DNA of 64,000 bases, from positions 62,001-126,000 of the forward strand of contig NZ_JALPTB010000002.1 of assembly GCF_023218075.1 (NCBI RefSeq), given 5' to 3'. The translations under genes and the position numbers were made by a program. The DNA comes from Rhodococcus sp. HM1 (lineage in GTDB: Bacteria > Actinomycetota > Actinomycetes > Mycobacteriales > Mycobacteriaceae). The notes under the pieces were generated by a model that was not told where the DNA came from, did no database searches, and saw only the letters and a list, made by a program, of their open reading frames with translations. This document shows, piece after piece, positions 44,316-52,354 of the stretch. The stretch's first letter is position 1, and each line of letters begins with the position of its first letter.

Positions 44316-45872
44316 ATGTTTCGACGGCACACCCTCCGTGCCGCCGCTGCGATCGCCGCAGTAGGGCTGCTGGCGGCATGCGGTACAAGCGACTCCGGTT
44401 CGACTGCATCGGGCTCGGGCGCCCCGGATGTCGAGGGCACCCTGAGCACCGGTTGGACCACCGGAATCACCAGCCTCGACCCCCATATGGCAACCAGCGA
44501 GATCGCCTCGTTCCGCTTTGGGCTCAACGAGATCTACGACCGGTTGTTCACCGTGAAGGCGGACGGCACGGTGGACGGAATGCTCGTTCAGGACTACTCC
44601 TACTCGCCGGACGGCCTGGGCCTGATCCTCAACCTGCGTGAGGACGTCACCTTCCGTGACGGGACGCCTCTCGACGCCGAGGTCGTCAAGGTCAATCTCG
44701 ACCGGGCGCGCACCGTCGACAGCCCGTCCGTGAAGTCTCGCATGGCGCCCGTGGTCGACGTTGCCGTAACCGGCCCCTATCAGGTGACGCTGACCTTGGC
44801 CGAGCCGACCGTGGTCGTGCCCTACGTGCTCGCCGAGATGGCCGGCTTCGTCATGCATCCCGACCTGATCGCCAATGGCAATCCGGCGACGGAGACCAAT
44901 GGTTCAGGCGCGTACTCGGTCGAGAGCTTCGCTCCCGGTGAGGAGCTCACGATCGTGCGCGACCGCTCCGACTACTGGGACGCCGACGCGGCGAAGCTCG
45001 CGAAGATCGAGTACAAGGCCATCTCCGACACCCAGGCGTTCACCAATGCCATGGCCGCCGGTCAGATCGAACTCGGCCAGTTCCTGCCGGGTACCGTGAA
45101 CGCCGTCGAGGGGCGCAAGGGCCTCACAACGGTCGACGTGCCCACCGGCACCGGCGTCGAGCTGTTTCTCAACCGCAACATCGCGCCCCTCGACGATGTG
45201 AAGGTCCGCCAGGCGATCAACTACGCGTACAACCGTGACGAGATCATCGAGGCCCTGTACCTGGGATCGGAAGTGCGCCACCAGTACTCGCGCCCCGGAT
45301 TGCCTGGATACGACGCGGAGCTCGACGAAACCTACACCTACGACCCGGCCAAGGCGAAGCAGTTGCTCGCCGAGGCCGGGCATCCGAACGGCATCGATCT
45401 GGGTGAGGTCATCATCACCAACGTCATCACCCCGGGTGTGGGGGATGCGATGCAGGAGCAATTCGCTCAGGCAGGTATCAAGATCACGCCGATCGTGAAG
45501 GACGGCCTCGAGGGTCCGACATCGTTCGGGCGCGGTGAGGCGTCAGCTCTGCTGCACTACTCGCCACTGGGTACCAGTTTCACGTCCGGTTCGTCGTATC
45601 GGTGGGGTCCCCGGCTGAACCCCGCAGGTGTGACCCCCGAGTACACCCAGATGCTCGCCGCGGCAAACGATTCACGTCGATCGGAAGGCGAGCGTGAGGC
45701 GTCCGCTGCCGAGCTCAACCGCTACCTCGTCGAGCAGGCGTGGGGCGCACCGTTGGTGTGGATCACGTACCCGTGGGTCATGAGCGACAAGGTAGGCAAC
45801 TTCAGCACCGACATGGACTACTCCACGACTCTCGGTCCCTTCGACTTCCGGTACCTGACCGTCTCGGAGTGA
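44316..45872 (+). CDS. ABC transporter substrate-binding lipoprotein
   Basis: A 518-aa family-5 solute-binding protein, identical in length to the one at 4280 and very similar throughout (ITSLDPHMATSEIASFRFGL, YDRLFTV, VRDRSDYWDADAAK, SDKVGNFSTDMDYSTT). The lipobox Cys is residue 22 (LLAAC). It has its own operator-like site and terminator but no permease or ATPase nearby, so it probably uses the transporter at 1-3229 (inference). Having several near-identical receptors for one transporter suggests related ligands, such as a substrate and its degradation intermediates. Confidence 0.95.
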   Translation: MFRRHTLRAAAAIAAVGLLAACGTSDSGSTASGSGAPDVEGTLSTGWTTGITSLDPHMATSEIASFRFGLNEIYDRLFTVKADGTVDGMLVQDYSYSPDGLGLILNLREDVTFRDGTPLDAEVVKVNLDRARTVDSPSVKSRMAPVVDVAVTGPYQVTLTLAEPTVVVPYVLAEMAGFVMHPDLIANGNPATETNGSGAYSVESFAPGEELTIVRDRSDYWDADAAKLAKIEYKAISDTQAFTNAMAAGQIELGQFLPGTVNAVEGRKGLTTVDVPTGTGVELFLNRNIAPLDDVKVRQAINYAYNRDEIIEALYLGSEVRHQYSRPGLPGYDAELDETYTYDPAKAKQLLAEAGHPNGIDLGEVIITNVITPGVGDAMQEQFAQAGIKITPIVKDGLEGPTSFGRGEASALLHYSPLGTSFTSGSSYRWGPRLNPAGVTPEYTQMLAAANDSRRSEGEREASAAELNRYLVEQAWGAPLVWITYPWVMSDKVGNFSTDMDYSTTLGPFDFRYLTVSE

Positions 45873-45892
45873 GTTCCGCTCAGTTCCACCAA

Positions 45893-45931
45893 GTGCGGGT
45901 CCGGAGCCTGAAAACGGCTCCGGACCCGCAC
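45893..45931 (+). terminator. Rho-independent terminator after binding-protein gene
   Basis: A perfect 16-bp stem (45893-45908 with 45916-45931) and a 7-base loop, 20 bases after the stop codon. Its core is almost the same as the stem-loop at 47336-47374. Confidence 0.85.
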
Positions 45932-45949
45932 TCTTGGTTCCGGATTCCT

Positions 45950-46247
45950 TCGGAAATCCCAACTCGGGATCGAACTCGGAATCACACGAAGCCACGCGTG
46001 TCTTCCGTCTGCGGCGAATCGATCGGTATCGGTGTACTTGCGAGCAAACAGCAACTCGGGAACGACAAGAACATCGTCCGGATCCGATCTGCGAGGTACA
46101 TAACCCACAGCCTTGGCGGTCCCCCGAATCTCGACGCCACGCAGCTCCGCGAATCCCTCGCCGGCGTCGACCACGATTGCGATAGATTGTCGCTACACGG
46201 CAGGTCTTTTCCTGCTCCAGGAAGGCGTCGACCTCCTGTGGTGTCAT
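45950..46247 (-). pseudogene. Pyridoxamine-phosphate-oxidase-like gene with internal deletion
   Basis: A minus-strand relic of an FMN/F420-binding split-barrel protein. The N-terminus TPQEVDAFLEQEKTCRVATI is joined, after a frame change, to VVDAGEGFAELRGVEIRGTA, then LFARKYTDTD and HAWLRVIPSSIPSWDF. A typical family protein of about 150 aa has some 50-60 residues between those blocks, including strands that hold the cofactor, so about 150-180 bases were deleted. The remaining gene is out of frame and runs into the terminator region of the binding-protein gene. Confidence 0.75.
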
Positions 46248-46294
46248 CGCGATCGCGCGTCCACGCCTCTGCTATCTCGTGGTGCTGTTCGCCG

Positions 46295-47044
46295 TCATCG
46301 TCCTCTCCATTCCGGGATGCGGCGTTCGAGAAATGCTTGTACCCCTTCCTTCAAGTCGTCCGAACCCATCACTGTGTCGATTGCGCGACCGGTTGCAGCC
46401 CACCCCTTTTCGTCTGCCACCTCGAACTGTTCCGCAAGAGCGACGAGGGTTTCCCGGACTGCGACAGGGGACGACAGACAGATGTCCTCGGCCATTGCCA
46501 ACGCTTCACTCATCGCGTTGCCCGGTTCGGTGATCGCATTCACGAGACCGAAGTGATACGCCCTTTCCGCGGACAGTCCGAAACCGGTGATGAGAAGCTG
46601 TTTCACAACCGGCAGCGGTAGCACTCGCATCGCCCGGAAGAGCGCACCGGAGGTCGCGATCACGCCGCGGCGCGTTTCGGGCAGTGCGAACCGAGCGGTA
46701 GTCGAGGCCACCACCAGGTCGCACGCCAGGACGATTTCGAAGCCGCCGCCCAGCGCGGGTCCCTCGACAGCGGCGATCAGCGGCTTTCGTCGCTGTCGTC
46801 GGATCACCCCGTACTCGCCGCCGCGTTCGGTCTTCGCTTCGCCGCCGCTCGTCAGGTCCGAACCCGCGGAGAACACCGTGTTCGTTCCCGTGATGATGCC
46901 GACCCGCAGGTCGTCGTCGTCCTCGAGTCGGTCGAGCGCCGAACCGATCCTCTCGGACATCGCCCGGTCGACGGCATTGCGTTTCGCCTCGCGCTCCATG
47001 TGCACGACAAGTGTTCGCCCGTGGACGGTTTCGCGTACGGTCAT
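46295..47044 (-). CDS. Enoyl-CoA hydratase/isomerase family protein
   Basis: A 249-aa crotonase. Both Glu positions are present (PALGGGFEIVLACDL and FALPETRRGV), and the oxyanion segment is SAGSDLTSGG. The start ATG 47044 has GGAGCG upstream. It is closely related to the disrupted crotonase gene at 51540-52292 (shared AGSDLTSGG/AGSDLASGG and RRKPLIAA/RTKPLIAA blocks), so the latter looks like a dead duplicate. It is transcribed alone on the minus strand. Confidence 0.9.
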   Translation of the reverse strand: MTVRETVHGRTLVVHMEREAKRNAVDRAMSERIGSALDRLEDDDDLRVGIITGTNTVFSAGSDLTSGGEAKTERGGEYGVIRRQRRKPLIAAVEGPALGGGFEIVLACDLVVASTTARFALPETRRGVIATSGALFRAMRVLPLPVVKQLLITGFGLSAERAYHFGLVNAITEPGNAMSEALAMAEDICLSSPVAVRETLVALAEQFEVADEKGWAATGRAIDTVMGSDDLKEGVQAFLERRIPEWRGR

Positions 47045-47335
47045 GATGTCGCTCCTCGTTCTGTGGAAACTGCGGGGACAACCGGTCCCGGACCGTAGTG
47101 GTTCCAGTCGTCGGGGTCGTGGTTGATCCACACGTGTGCCGCGTGGGATTCGTCGAGTCGCCTGATCCCGGTGGAGGAATTCGACCGCCTGGTTCGCGCG
47201 AAGCCGCAGAACAGAATTCCCCGGACGCGGTGCGGACGAGCCGTGCCGTGTTCATCGACGAACTCCTCCTGTCGGTGACCCAGCTGCTCCTGGGAAGGAG
47301 ATGACGGTCTCCGAGTAGAGTTCGGCCGGAACGCT
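47045..47335. other. Gene-free stretch with possible coding debris
   Basis: About 290 bases. A minus-strand open frame contains ESHAAHVWINHDPDDWNHY, which looks protein-like, but I cannot match it to a family and it has no convincing start. It may be a fragment of a lost gene. Confidence 0.35.
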
Positions 47336-47374
47336 ATTCGGGTCCGGAGCCTGAATGTGGCTCCGGACCCGAAT
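47336..47374 (-). terminator. Rho-independent terminator, twin of the one at 45893
   Basis: A perfect 16-bp stem (47336-47351 with 47359-47374) and a 7-base loop. It should end leftward transcripts of the amidohydrolase and small-protein genes. The stem core is shared with 45893-45931. Confidence 0.8.
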
Positions 47375-47398
47375 GTTGCATGTGGAAAGGCTGATCGA

Positions 47399-47608
47399 CT
47401 ACTGGGCTTCGGTCTCGGCCGTGTGTGCCCGCGCAAGGGTCAATCCCTCGTCGCGCGTCGAGACGGTGGTATGCCACCGGCCACAAGTGCAGAAGGCGAT
47501 GTAGTGATCTTCCGTCGGAAGGACCGCCTGGGCATCGCAGTACCCGGAGGCCTCGGCCATCGAGGAGACGAACTCGCCCGGCAGATCGTAGAGAACGCTG
47601 TCGCTCAT
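47399..47608 (-). CDS. Small hypothetical protein
   Basis: A 69-aa protein of unknown function (starts MSDSVLYDLPGEF; contains GYCDAQAVLP, YIAFCTCGRWHT and ends RAHTAETEAQ). Three cysteines and two histidines could form a small metal site, unproven. It lies 84 bases downstream of the amidohydrolase and just before the shared terminator, so it is probably co-transcribed with it. GAAAGAG lies 8-14 bases before the ATG. I do not recognise the family. Confidence 0.6.
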   Translation of the reverse strand: MSDSVLYDLPGEFVSSMAEASGYCDAQAVLPTEDHYIAFCTCGRWHTTVSTRDEGLTLARAHTAETEAQ

Positions 47609-47692
47609 CGGAGTGCTCTTTCAGGAGATGAAGTGGGTCGGCCGGCCCGCACGGGTTTCGATGCGGACCGGCCGAATGGTCACCGGTGCACG

Positions 47693-48859
47693 TCAGACGG
47701 TTGCGGTCGCCGGCTTTTCGGTGCCGGCGGCGGGGATCTTCGGGGCGTCCGGGAACAGCTCCTGGAACGTGCCGTGCATGATCCGGTCCTTGACCCGCTG
47801 GTCTTCCTTGTCGAACAGGTTGTGGAGGGTCATCTGGGTGTGGCCGAAGGTGCCTTCCATGTGCGGGTAGTCCGAACCCCACATCACGTTGTTGTAGCCC
47901 ATGGAGGTCAGCGCCGCGACAGCCGACTCGTCGTGCTGGAACGAGGCGTATACCTGGGAGTAGATGATCTCCTTCGGGCTGCGCTTCAGCTTGGGGCGCA
48001 CGGCCATCGAGTGCTGGCGGTAGCCCTCCTCCATGCGGTCGGCGACGAACGGAACCCACGTCGCGCCGCCCTCGGAGACCAGGACCTTCAGATTGGGGTG
48101 ACGATCCAGCGCGCCCGACGCGACAAGCTTCATGACGGCACGCTGGCCGCCGAAGGTCGTCTCGGTGTAGTTGAGGACCGCGCCGCCCGGGCCGCGGTAT
48201 ACGACGCCGGAGGCGCCGCCGGTCGCGAAGTCGATGGGCTCGGTGCCGATGTGGAACGCGATGACCATGCCGATGTCCTCGGCGAGCGCCCAGAAGGGCT
48301 CCCACTCGTCGCGGTTGTAGTCCTTCTGCGCCGGGTGGGGAGCGACCGGCATGAACACGGCCTTGTAACCGATCTCGCCGCAACGCTTGAGCTCGTCACA
48401 GGCGTCCTGGATGTCGAGTGTCGAGACCTGGGCAGTCGGGATCAGGCGCGGCGAGTAATCCATGATCGTTTCCTTGGCCCAGTCGTTGGACACGCGCAGT
48501 GCCTCACGCAGGACCTTCGGAGTGCGGAACGAGCTGGACCACATGCCGAGGGACGGAAAGATGAGCTCGGTCCAGATGCCCTCCTCGTCGAGGTCCTTCA
48601 AACGCAGCTCGACGTTGCTGGCACCGGGCGCGCGGTGGCTGGCTGCGTAGAACTCCTCCTGGGCGATGCTCGGCAGCCGGCGACGGAACGCCTGGCCGTC
48701 GACGAACACCGTCTCCCACTTGCCGTCGGGATCCTTCTCCGACCGGGGAACGAGCTCGGCCAGATCCCTGGGCAGACGCGACCGCCACAGGTCGTCGGGC
48801 TCGAGGAAGTGCGAATCACCGGAATTGGCCCACAGCTTCTCGGACACTTCGGTCTCCAT
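47693..48859 (-). CDS. Amidohydrolase family 2 (TIM-barrel metal-dependent hydrolase)
   Basis: A 388-aa amidohydrolase-2 enzyme. Metal ligands are visible: Asp-x-His in ANSGDSHFLEP near the N-terminus, His in VIAFHIGTEP and Asp in VMWGSDYPHMEGT. Such enzymes hydrolyse or decarboxylate cyclic or aromatic acids. In actinobacterial clusters they can act on CoA- or ring-derived intermediates, so ring opening or decarboxylation are candidates (inference). ATG at 48859 gives the usual family N-terminus; an in-frame GTG at 48919 with AAGG upstream is an alternative. It is divergent from the TetR gene. Confidence 0.9.
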   Translation of the reverse strand: METEVSEKLWANSGDSHFLEPDDLWRSRLPRDLAELVPRSEKDPDGKWETVFVDGQAFRRRLPSIAQEEFYAASHRAPGASNVELRLKDLDEEGIWTELIFPSLGMWSSSFRTPKVLREALRVSNDWAKETIMDYSPRLIPTAQVSTLDIQDACDELKRCGEIGYKAVFMPVAPHPAQKDYNRDEWEPFWALAEDIGMVIAFHIGTEPIDFATGGASGVVYRGPGGAVLNYTETTFGGQRAVMKLVASGALDRHPNLKVLVSEGGATWVPFVADRMEEGYRQHSMAVRPKLKRSPKEIIYSQVYASFQHDESAVAALTSMGYNNVMWGSDYPHMEGTFGHTQMTLHNLFDKEDQRVKDRIMHGTFQELFPDAPKIPAAGTEKPATATV

Positions 48860-48934
48860 TCGTTGGTGCGGTGTTGCGGCGAGGGGATATGTGCCGAGCG
48901 GGGTTTCTGCTGGCACCACGCCTTGTTGGAAGAA

Positions 48935-48944
48935 ATTCTAGAAT
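48935..48944. promoter_or_regulatory. Palindrome between amidohydrolase and TetR genes
   Basis: Perfect palindrome attctagaat, followed 6 bases later by a related TTTTAGGATG. It is a possible autoregulatory operator of the TetR protein. It does not match the island motif. Confidence 0.4.
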
Positions 48945-49021
48945 CCCGTTTTAGGATGTACAGTGATTATGGCCACGACGGGGAGGTAAGTCAACCCGGG
49001 CAGTGCAACGACGGAGGAACG

Positions 49022-49630
49022 ATGCTGCAGAGCAAGGGACGTGCGCGCGCCCGTACGTGGACGAGCACGTCGGCGACGAAGGAGAAGGTGCTCGACGCGG
49101 CCGTCGAGGTCTTCAGCGAACGGGGGTTCTCGGCGGCGACCATGGCCGAGATCGTCGAGCGATCGGGCGTCAGCGTCGGCAGCATCTACCACCATTTCGG
49201 CGGTAAGGCCGAAGTCTTCAATGCCATCTGGCAGGACTTCGTCGGGCTTCTGCGCAGCCGGGTCGACGAGGTTGTTCGAACGGCCCGGGACGAGGGAGAG
49301 ACCGATGGCTTCGAGTTGTTCATCATCGGCACCCGCGAATACCTGTCGTTGATTTGGGAGAACCGTGCCCAAGCCCGGGTCGTCGCGATGGGGGACACGC
49401 CACCCGGGTTCGACGCTCAGCGTCGCAGGGCGAGTCGGGTGGGCAGCGACAGTGAGATCGCGATCCTCGGTCTCGGACCCACGCGCAGGGAACGGCTGTT
49501 CGGCGACTTCCTCATCGCGATGCGCAACGAAGCGACGATCGCGTTGTTCGGCACCGAAACCGAAGCCGAGGCCGATGCCCTGATCGCCGAAACCGAGAAG
49601 TACTTCCGCCGACTCGCAGACGGCGCCTGA
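49022..49630 (+). CDS. TetR/AcrR-family transcriptional regulator
   Basis: A 202-aa regulator. The N-terminal HTH is KEKVLDAAVEVFSERGFSAA and AEIVERSGVSVGSIYHHFGG, and the rest is a helical ligand-binding domain with no recognised subgroup. GGAGGA lies just before the ATG at 49022; the frame is open far upstream but only in antisense of the amidohydrolase gene. It is the only regulator gene in the window. It is divergent from the amidohydrolase and may respond to an acyl-CoA or ring metabolite. Whether it binds the 16-bp island motif is unknown, and its own promoter lacks that motif. Confidence 0.92.
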   Translation: MLQSKGRARARTWTSTSATKEKVLDAAVEVFSERGFSAATMAEIVERSGVSVGSIYHHFGGKAEVFNAIWQDFVGLLRSRVDEVVRTARDEGETDGFELFIIGTREYLSLIWENRAQARVVAMGDTPPGFDAQRRRASRVGSDSEIAILGLGPTRRERLFGDFLIAMRNEATIALFGTETEAEADALIAETEKYFRRLADGA

Positions 49631-49651
49631 CGAGCGCAAAAACAAAAGGCA

Positions 49652-49676
49652 GGCAACGGTTTCCGGAACCGTTGCC
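49652..49676. terminator. Terminator between convergent TetR and ACAD genes
   Basis: A 10-bp stem, ggcaacggtt (49652-49661) with aaccgttgcc (49667-49676), and a 5-base loop. The A-rich stretch at 49637-49647 gives a U tract for leftward transcription, so it mainly serves the minus-strand acyl-CoA dehydrogenase gene. Confidence 0.8.
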
Positions 49677-49698
49677 CGCCTCTTGGGTCGGCCGCTGC

Positions 49699-50754
49699 TC
49701 AGGCGGTGACGAGTCGCCGCCGGTGATACGACACCGATCCGTCGAGAAGCTCGTCGACTTTGATGCGGCGGATGAGCAGATGCACATCGTGTTCCCACGT
49801 GAAGCCGATGCCGCCGTGAACCTGGAGCGCGGTCTGTGCGGTGGTGCTCGCGCCCTCACCTGTGAATGCCGCAGCGGCCGAGACTGCGCGAGTGCGGGTG
49901 TCCGCATCGTATCCGTCCAGCGCGACCGCCGCTGCCCACAATGCTGCGCGCGAAGCCTCTACGGACAGAGCCATGTTCGCGCAATGATGTTTGACAGCTT
50001 GGAAACTTGCGATCGGACGATCGAACTGGGTGCGTTGCCCGGCGTATTCGACGGTGAGGTCGACGAGCCGCGCGGCGGCGCCCAATGCATCCATGGCTCT
50101 GAATGTTGCCAGGGCATCGTGCAGGTATGCGGCGGTGCCGGACGGCAGTGCCGACCAGGCGCCGGCATCGAGGGTGGCGTCCACGTCGGCGACCGACCAC
50201 GAACGGGTCAGGTCGAGGTTCTCGAGGGTGCGGACGGACACCGTATCGATGGGCAATACGGCGGCAACTTCGGCCCCGCTGTCCGTCGTTGCGACGATCA
50301 GGACGCTGTGTGCGTCGATCAGCCCGGTCGCCGGTGCCGTGGTGCCGCTCAGGCGCAGTGCGTCGCCCTCGAGTTGCGCGTGCAGCGCGGGGTTCTCGAT
50401 GGAGGCGAGTGCCGGCACCACGATCTCGATACCCGATTCGGTGGCGCCGAAAGCGGGATGGTCGAGCTGTTCGAGCAGACGTGCCGCGACCGCGAGTTCC
50501 GCGACCGGCAGCGCACTACCCGCGCGGCCGTGCTCTTCGACGAGTACGGCAAGGTCGACGTGTGTGCCGCCCATATCCGTTGTGAGGAGTCCGATCAGGC
50601 CGGATTCGGCGAGGTGTCGCACCCCTGTGGGGGTGATACGGGCCGGGCCGTCGTCGATTCCCGGTCGTCGGGCTGCGATCGGGTCGTTCTTGGTGAGCCA
50701 GGCGCGCTCGGCCTCGGCGAGGGCTTCTTGTTCGTCGCTCAGCGCGAAGTCCAT
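49699..50754 (-). CDS. Acyl-CoA dehydrogenase-like protein
   Basis: A 351-aa ACAD-fold protein, shorter than usual. It has a family-type N-terminus (MDFALSDEQEALAEAERAWL), a reduced middle beta domain, and the C-terminal helical domain with AGQRTQFDRPIASFQAVKHH and QVHGGIGFTWEHDVHLLIRR. The QVHGGIGFTWE motif binds FAD and is typical of the smaller partner in actinobacterial alpha2-beta2 FadE heteromers (established for steroid side-chain ChsE enzymes). It could pair with the protein at 35770 (inference). It is transcribed leftwards from a shared divergent operator region. Confidence 0.88.
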   Translation of the reverse strand: MDFALSDEQEALAEAERAWLTKNDPIAARRPGIDDGPARITPTGVRHLAESGLIGLLTTDMGGTHVDLAVLVEEHGRAGSALPVAELAVAARLLEQLDHPAFGATESGIEIVVPALASIENPALHAQLEGDALRLSGTTAPATGLIDAHSVLIVATTDSGAEVAAVLPIDTVSVRTLENLDLTRSWSVADVDATLDAGAWSALPSGTAAYLHDALATFRAMDALGAAARLVDLTVEYAGQRTQFDRPIASFQAVKHHCANMALSVEASRAALWAAAVALDGYDADTRTRAVSAAAAFTGEGASTTAQTALQVHGGIGFTWEHDVHLLIRRIKVDELLDGSVSYHRRRLVTA

Positions 50755-50780
50755 GACACTCCTCCAACGTCGTGATTACT

Positions 50781-50796
50781 GACGTAGTTAACCATG
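50781..50796. promoter_or_regulatory. Island operator motif, copy 9, in divergent region
   Basis: The sequence acgtagttaaccatgt lies between the ACAD-like gene starting at 50754 (minus) and the thioesterase gene starting at 50883 (plus). A second tACGT half-like sequence follows at 50801. Confidence 0.68.
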
Positions 50797-50882
50797 TCAC
50801 CTACGTTTTGGGTAGCGCCCGACGCTCGTCTCCTGGGATTCTAGGTTCGGATCGAGCGGCCATACGAGCACGGAGGTAAGGA

Positions 50883-51536
50883 ATGTCCAGGAATCATCCC
50901 GACGCTGCAGTCGAGAGTACGGACGTCGGAGGTGGCTGGAGTTCCGTGAGTCACCGCGGGTTCGACGCCGGCGTCCACCGTGAGCGGCCCGGCCCGTACG
51001 ACGCCATGATCGCCACTGCCCGGGCCATGCTCGACGATCTGGCAGGAGCAAACCCGCCCCTCGACGTCGTCGAGAAGGTTGCGACTCACTTTGCCGATGT
51101 GCAGGCACTGGTTGCCGACTATCAGGTGTCCGAACGTCATCGCCCCTTCGGGCACCTCGACGTACCGGGACGTGCACAGTGCATGTCGCCGCCGATACTG
51201 GCCGCTCGATGGGACCGTGACGGTCTCGCCGGCACGGTCACCTTCGGCAGGTACTACCTCGGAGGAAACGGAGCCGCACACGGCGGCACGATCCCGCTGA
51301 TGTTCGACGAAGTGCTGGGACGGCTCGCGAGTACCGACCGCACGCCGTGTCGTACGGCCTATCTGCATGTGGACTTCCGTTCGATCACACCCATCGACGT
51401 CGAGCTGACCGTCGCCGGGTGGTTCGAACGGGAGGAGGGGCGCAAGCGATTCCTGCGAGCCGAGCTTCGTCACGGTGACGTCCTGTGTGCCGAAGCCGAG
51501 GGCTTGTTCATCGAACTCAAGCCGGGGCAGCCGTGA
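50883..51536 (+). CDS. PaaI-like hotdog thioesterase
   Basis: A 217-aa protein with an N-terminal helical extension of about 90 residues and a C-terminal hotdog domain (GNGAAHGGTIPLMFDEVLGRL, then AYLHVDFRSITPIDVELTV). The HGG loop is typical of PaaI-type acyl-CoA thioesterases. It should release a free acid from a CoA thioester. It is related to the three tandem proteins at 53992-55912. It starts at ATG 50883 after GGAGGTAAGGA. Confidence 0.87.
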   Translation: MSRNHPDAAVESTDVGGGWSSVSHRGFDAGVHRERPGPYDAMIATARAMLDDLAGANPPLDVVEKVATHFADVQALVADYQVSERHRPFGHLDVPGRAQCMSPPILAARWDRDGLAGTVTFGRYYLGGNGAAHGGTIPLMFDEVLGRLASTDRTPCRTAYLHVDFRSITPIDVELTVAGWFEREEGRKRFLRAELRHGDVLCAEAEGLFIELKPGQP

Positions 51537-51539
51537 CGG

Positions 51540-52292
51540 ATGCGGGGCATCCCTGGTCACCTCACGCGGGACGGGCATGTTCTCGTCGTCGAGATGCGTC
51601 GCAGCTCAAAGCGTAACGCGGCCGACAGGGCACTCGCCGACGAGATCAATGCTGCATTGACCCTGTTCGACGAAGACGACGATCTGTGGGCCGGGGTTCT
51701 CGCCGCGGCAGGATCTGTCTTCAGCGCCGGCAGTGATCTTGCCTCGGGCGGTGACTACTTCACCGAACGCGGCGGTGGGTACGGGATCATCCGACGCAAC
51801 CGGACCAAGCCGCTCATTGCTGCTCCGGACGGGCCTGCGTTGGGTGGTGGGTTCAAGATCGTGCTCGCGTGCGATCTCGTCGTCGCCTCGGATGCTGCCG
51901 TCTTCGGTCTCCCTGAGGTGGCACGCGGACCGGTCCCCACGTGCGCGGGCTGTTCCGCGCGCCACGCTGCCGCTGAATCTCGCGCGCGAACTGATTCTCA
52001 CCCGCGAGTCCGTTTGCGCATCGCGCGCCTGCGCGGCAGGTTTCGTCAACGTCCTCGTCCGCGCTGGTGAAGCGCGCACGGAAGCGGTACGCCTCGCGCG
52101 GGGAATCTGCGCGAATGCCTCCGTGGCGGTGCGGGCATCACTGGCTGCCGTCAACGAGGCGGCTGCGGCAGCGGACGAAGCCGGGTGGGAGTCGACCGAG
52201 CGGGCGAAGTGCGCAATCGCCGGTTTGGAGGATGCTACCGAAGTGTGCGGGCCTTCTTCGAGAAGCGTTCGCTTGAGTGGACAGGATGCTAG
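51540..52292 (+). pseudogene. Crotonase gene with two frameshifts
   Basis: A duplicate-like relic of the crotonase at 46295. The N-terminal part (51540 to about 51940) has VFSAGSDLASGGDYF and ALGGGFKIVLACDLVVA, with Lys where Glu is expected. The frame shifts near 51950-51975 (GLFRAP to TLPLNLARELILT) and again near 52240, where the correct frame gives VRAFFEKRSLEWTG and a stop at 52290-52292. Two independent indels plus the Glu-to-Lys change show a decayed gene. Four bases separate it from the thioesterase, so it was the second gene of that unit. Confidence 0.82.
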
Positions 52293-52309
52293 CCACGGCC
52301 ACATAAATA

Positions 52310-52325
52310 ACGTAGTAAACTACGT
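52310..52325 (+). promoter_or_regulatory. Island operator motif, copy 10 (best palindrome)
   Basis: The sequence acgtagtaaactacgt is a near-perfect palindrome (14 of 16 positions symmetric), 30-45 bases before the GTG of the crotonase at 52355. It heads the six-gene thioesterase-rich unit. Confidence 0.75.
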
Positions 52326-52354
52326 TGACTGCAACGTGTGAGGGGAGTTCATCC

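Noticed and set aside
47041-47436. A 131-codon minus-strand open frame upstream of the crotonase at 46295
   Set aside because: It crosses the terminator at 47336 and has no supported start; at most it holds debris of a lost gene.
47357-49021. In-frame upstream extension of the TetR gene to over 700 codons
   Set aside because: It lies antisense to the amidohydrolase and small-protein genes; the TetR HTH starts right after a good RBS at 49022.
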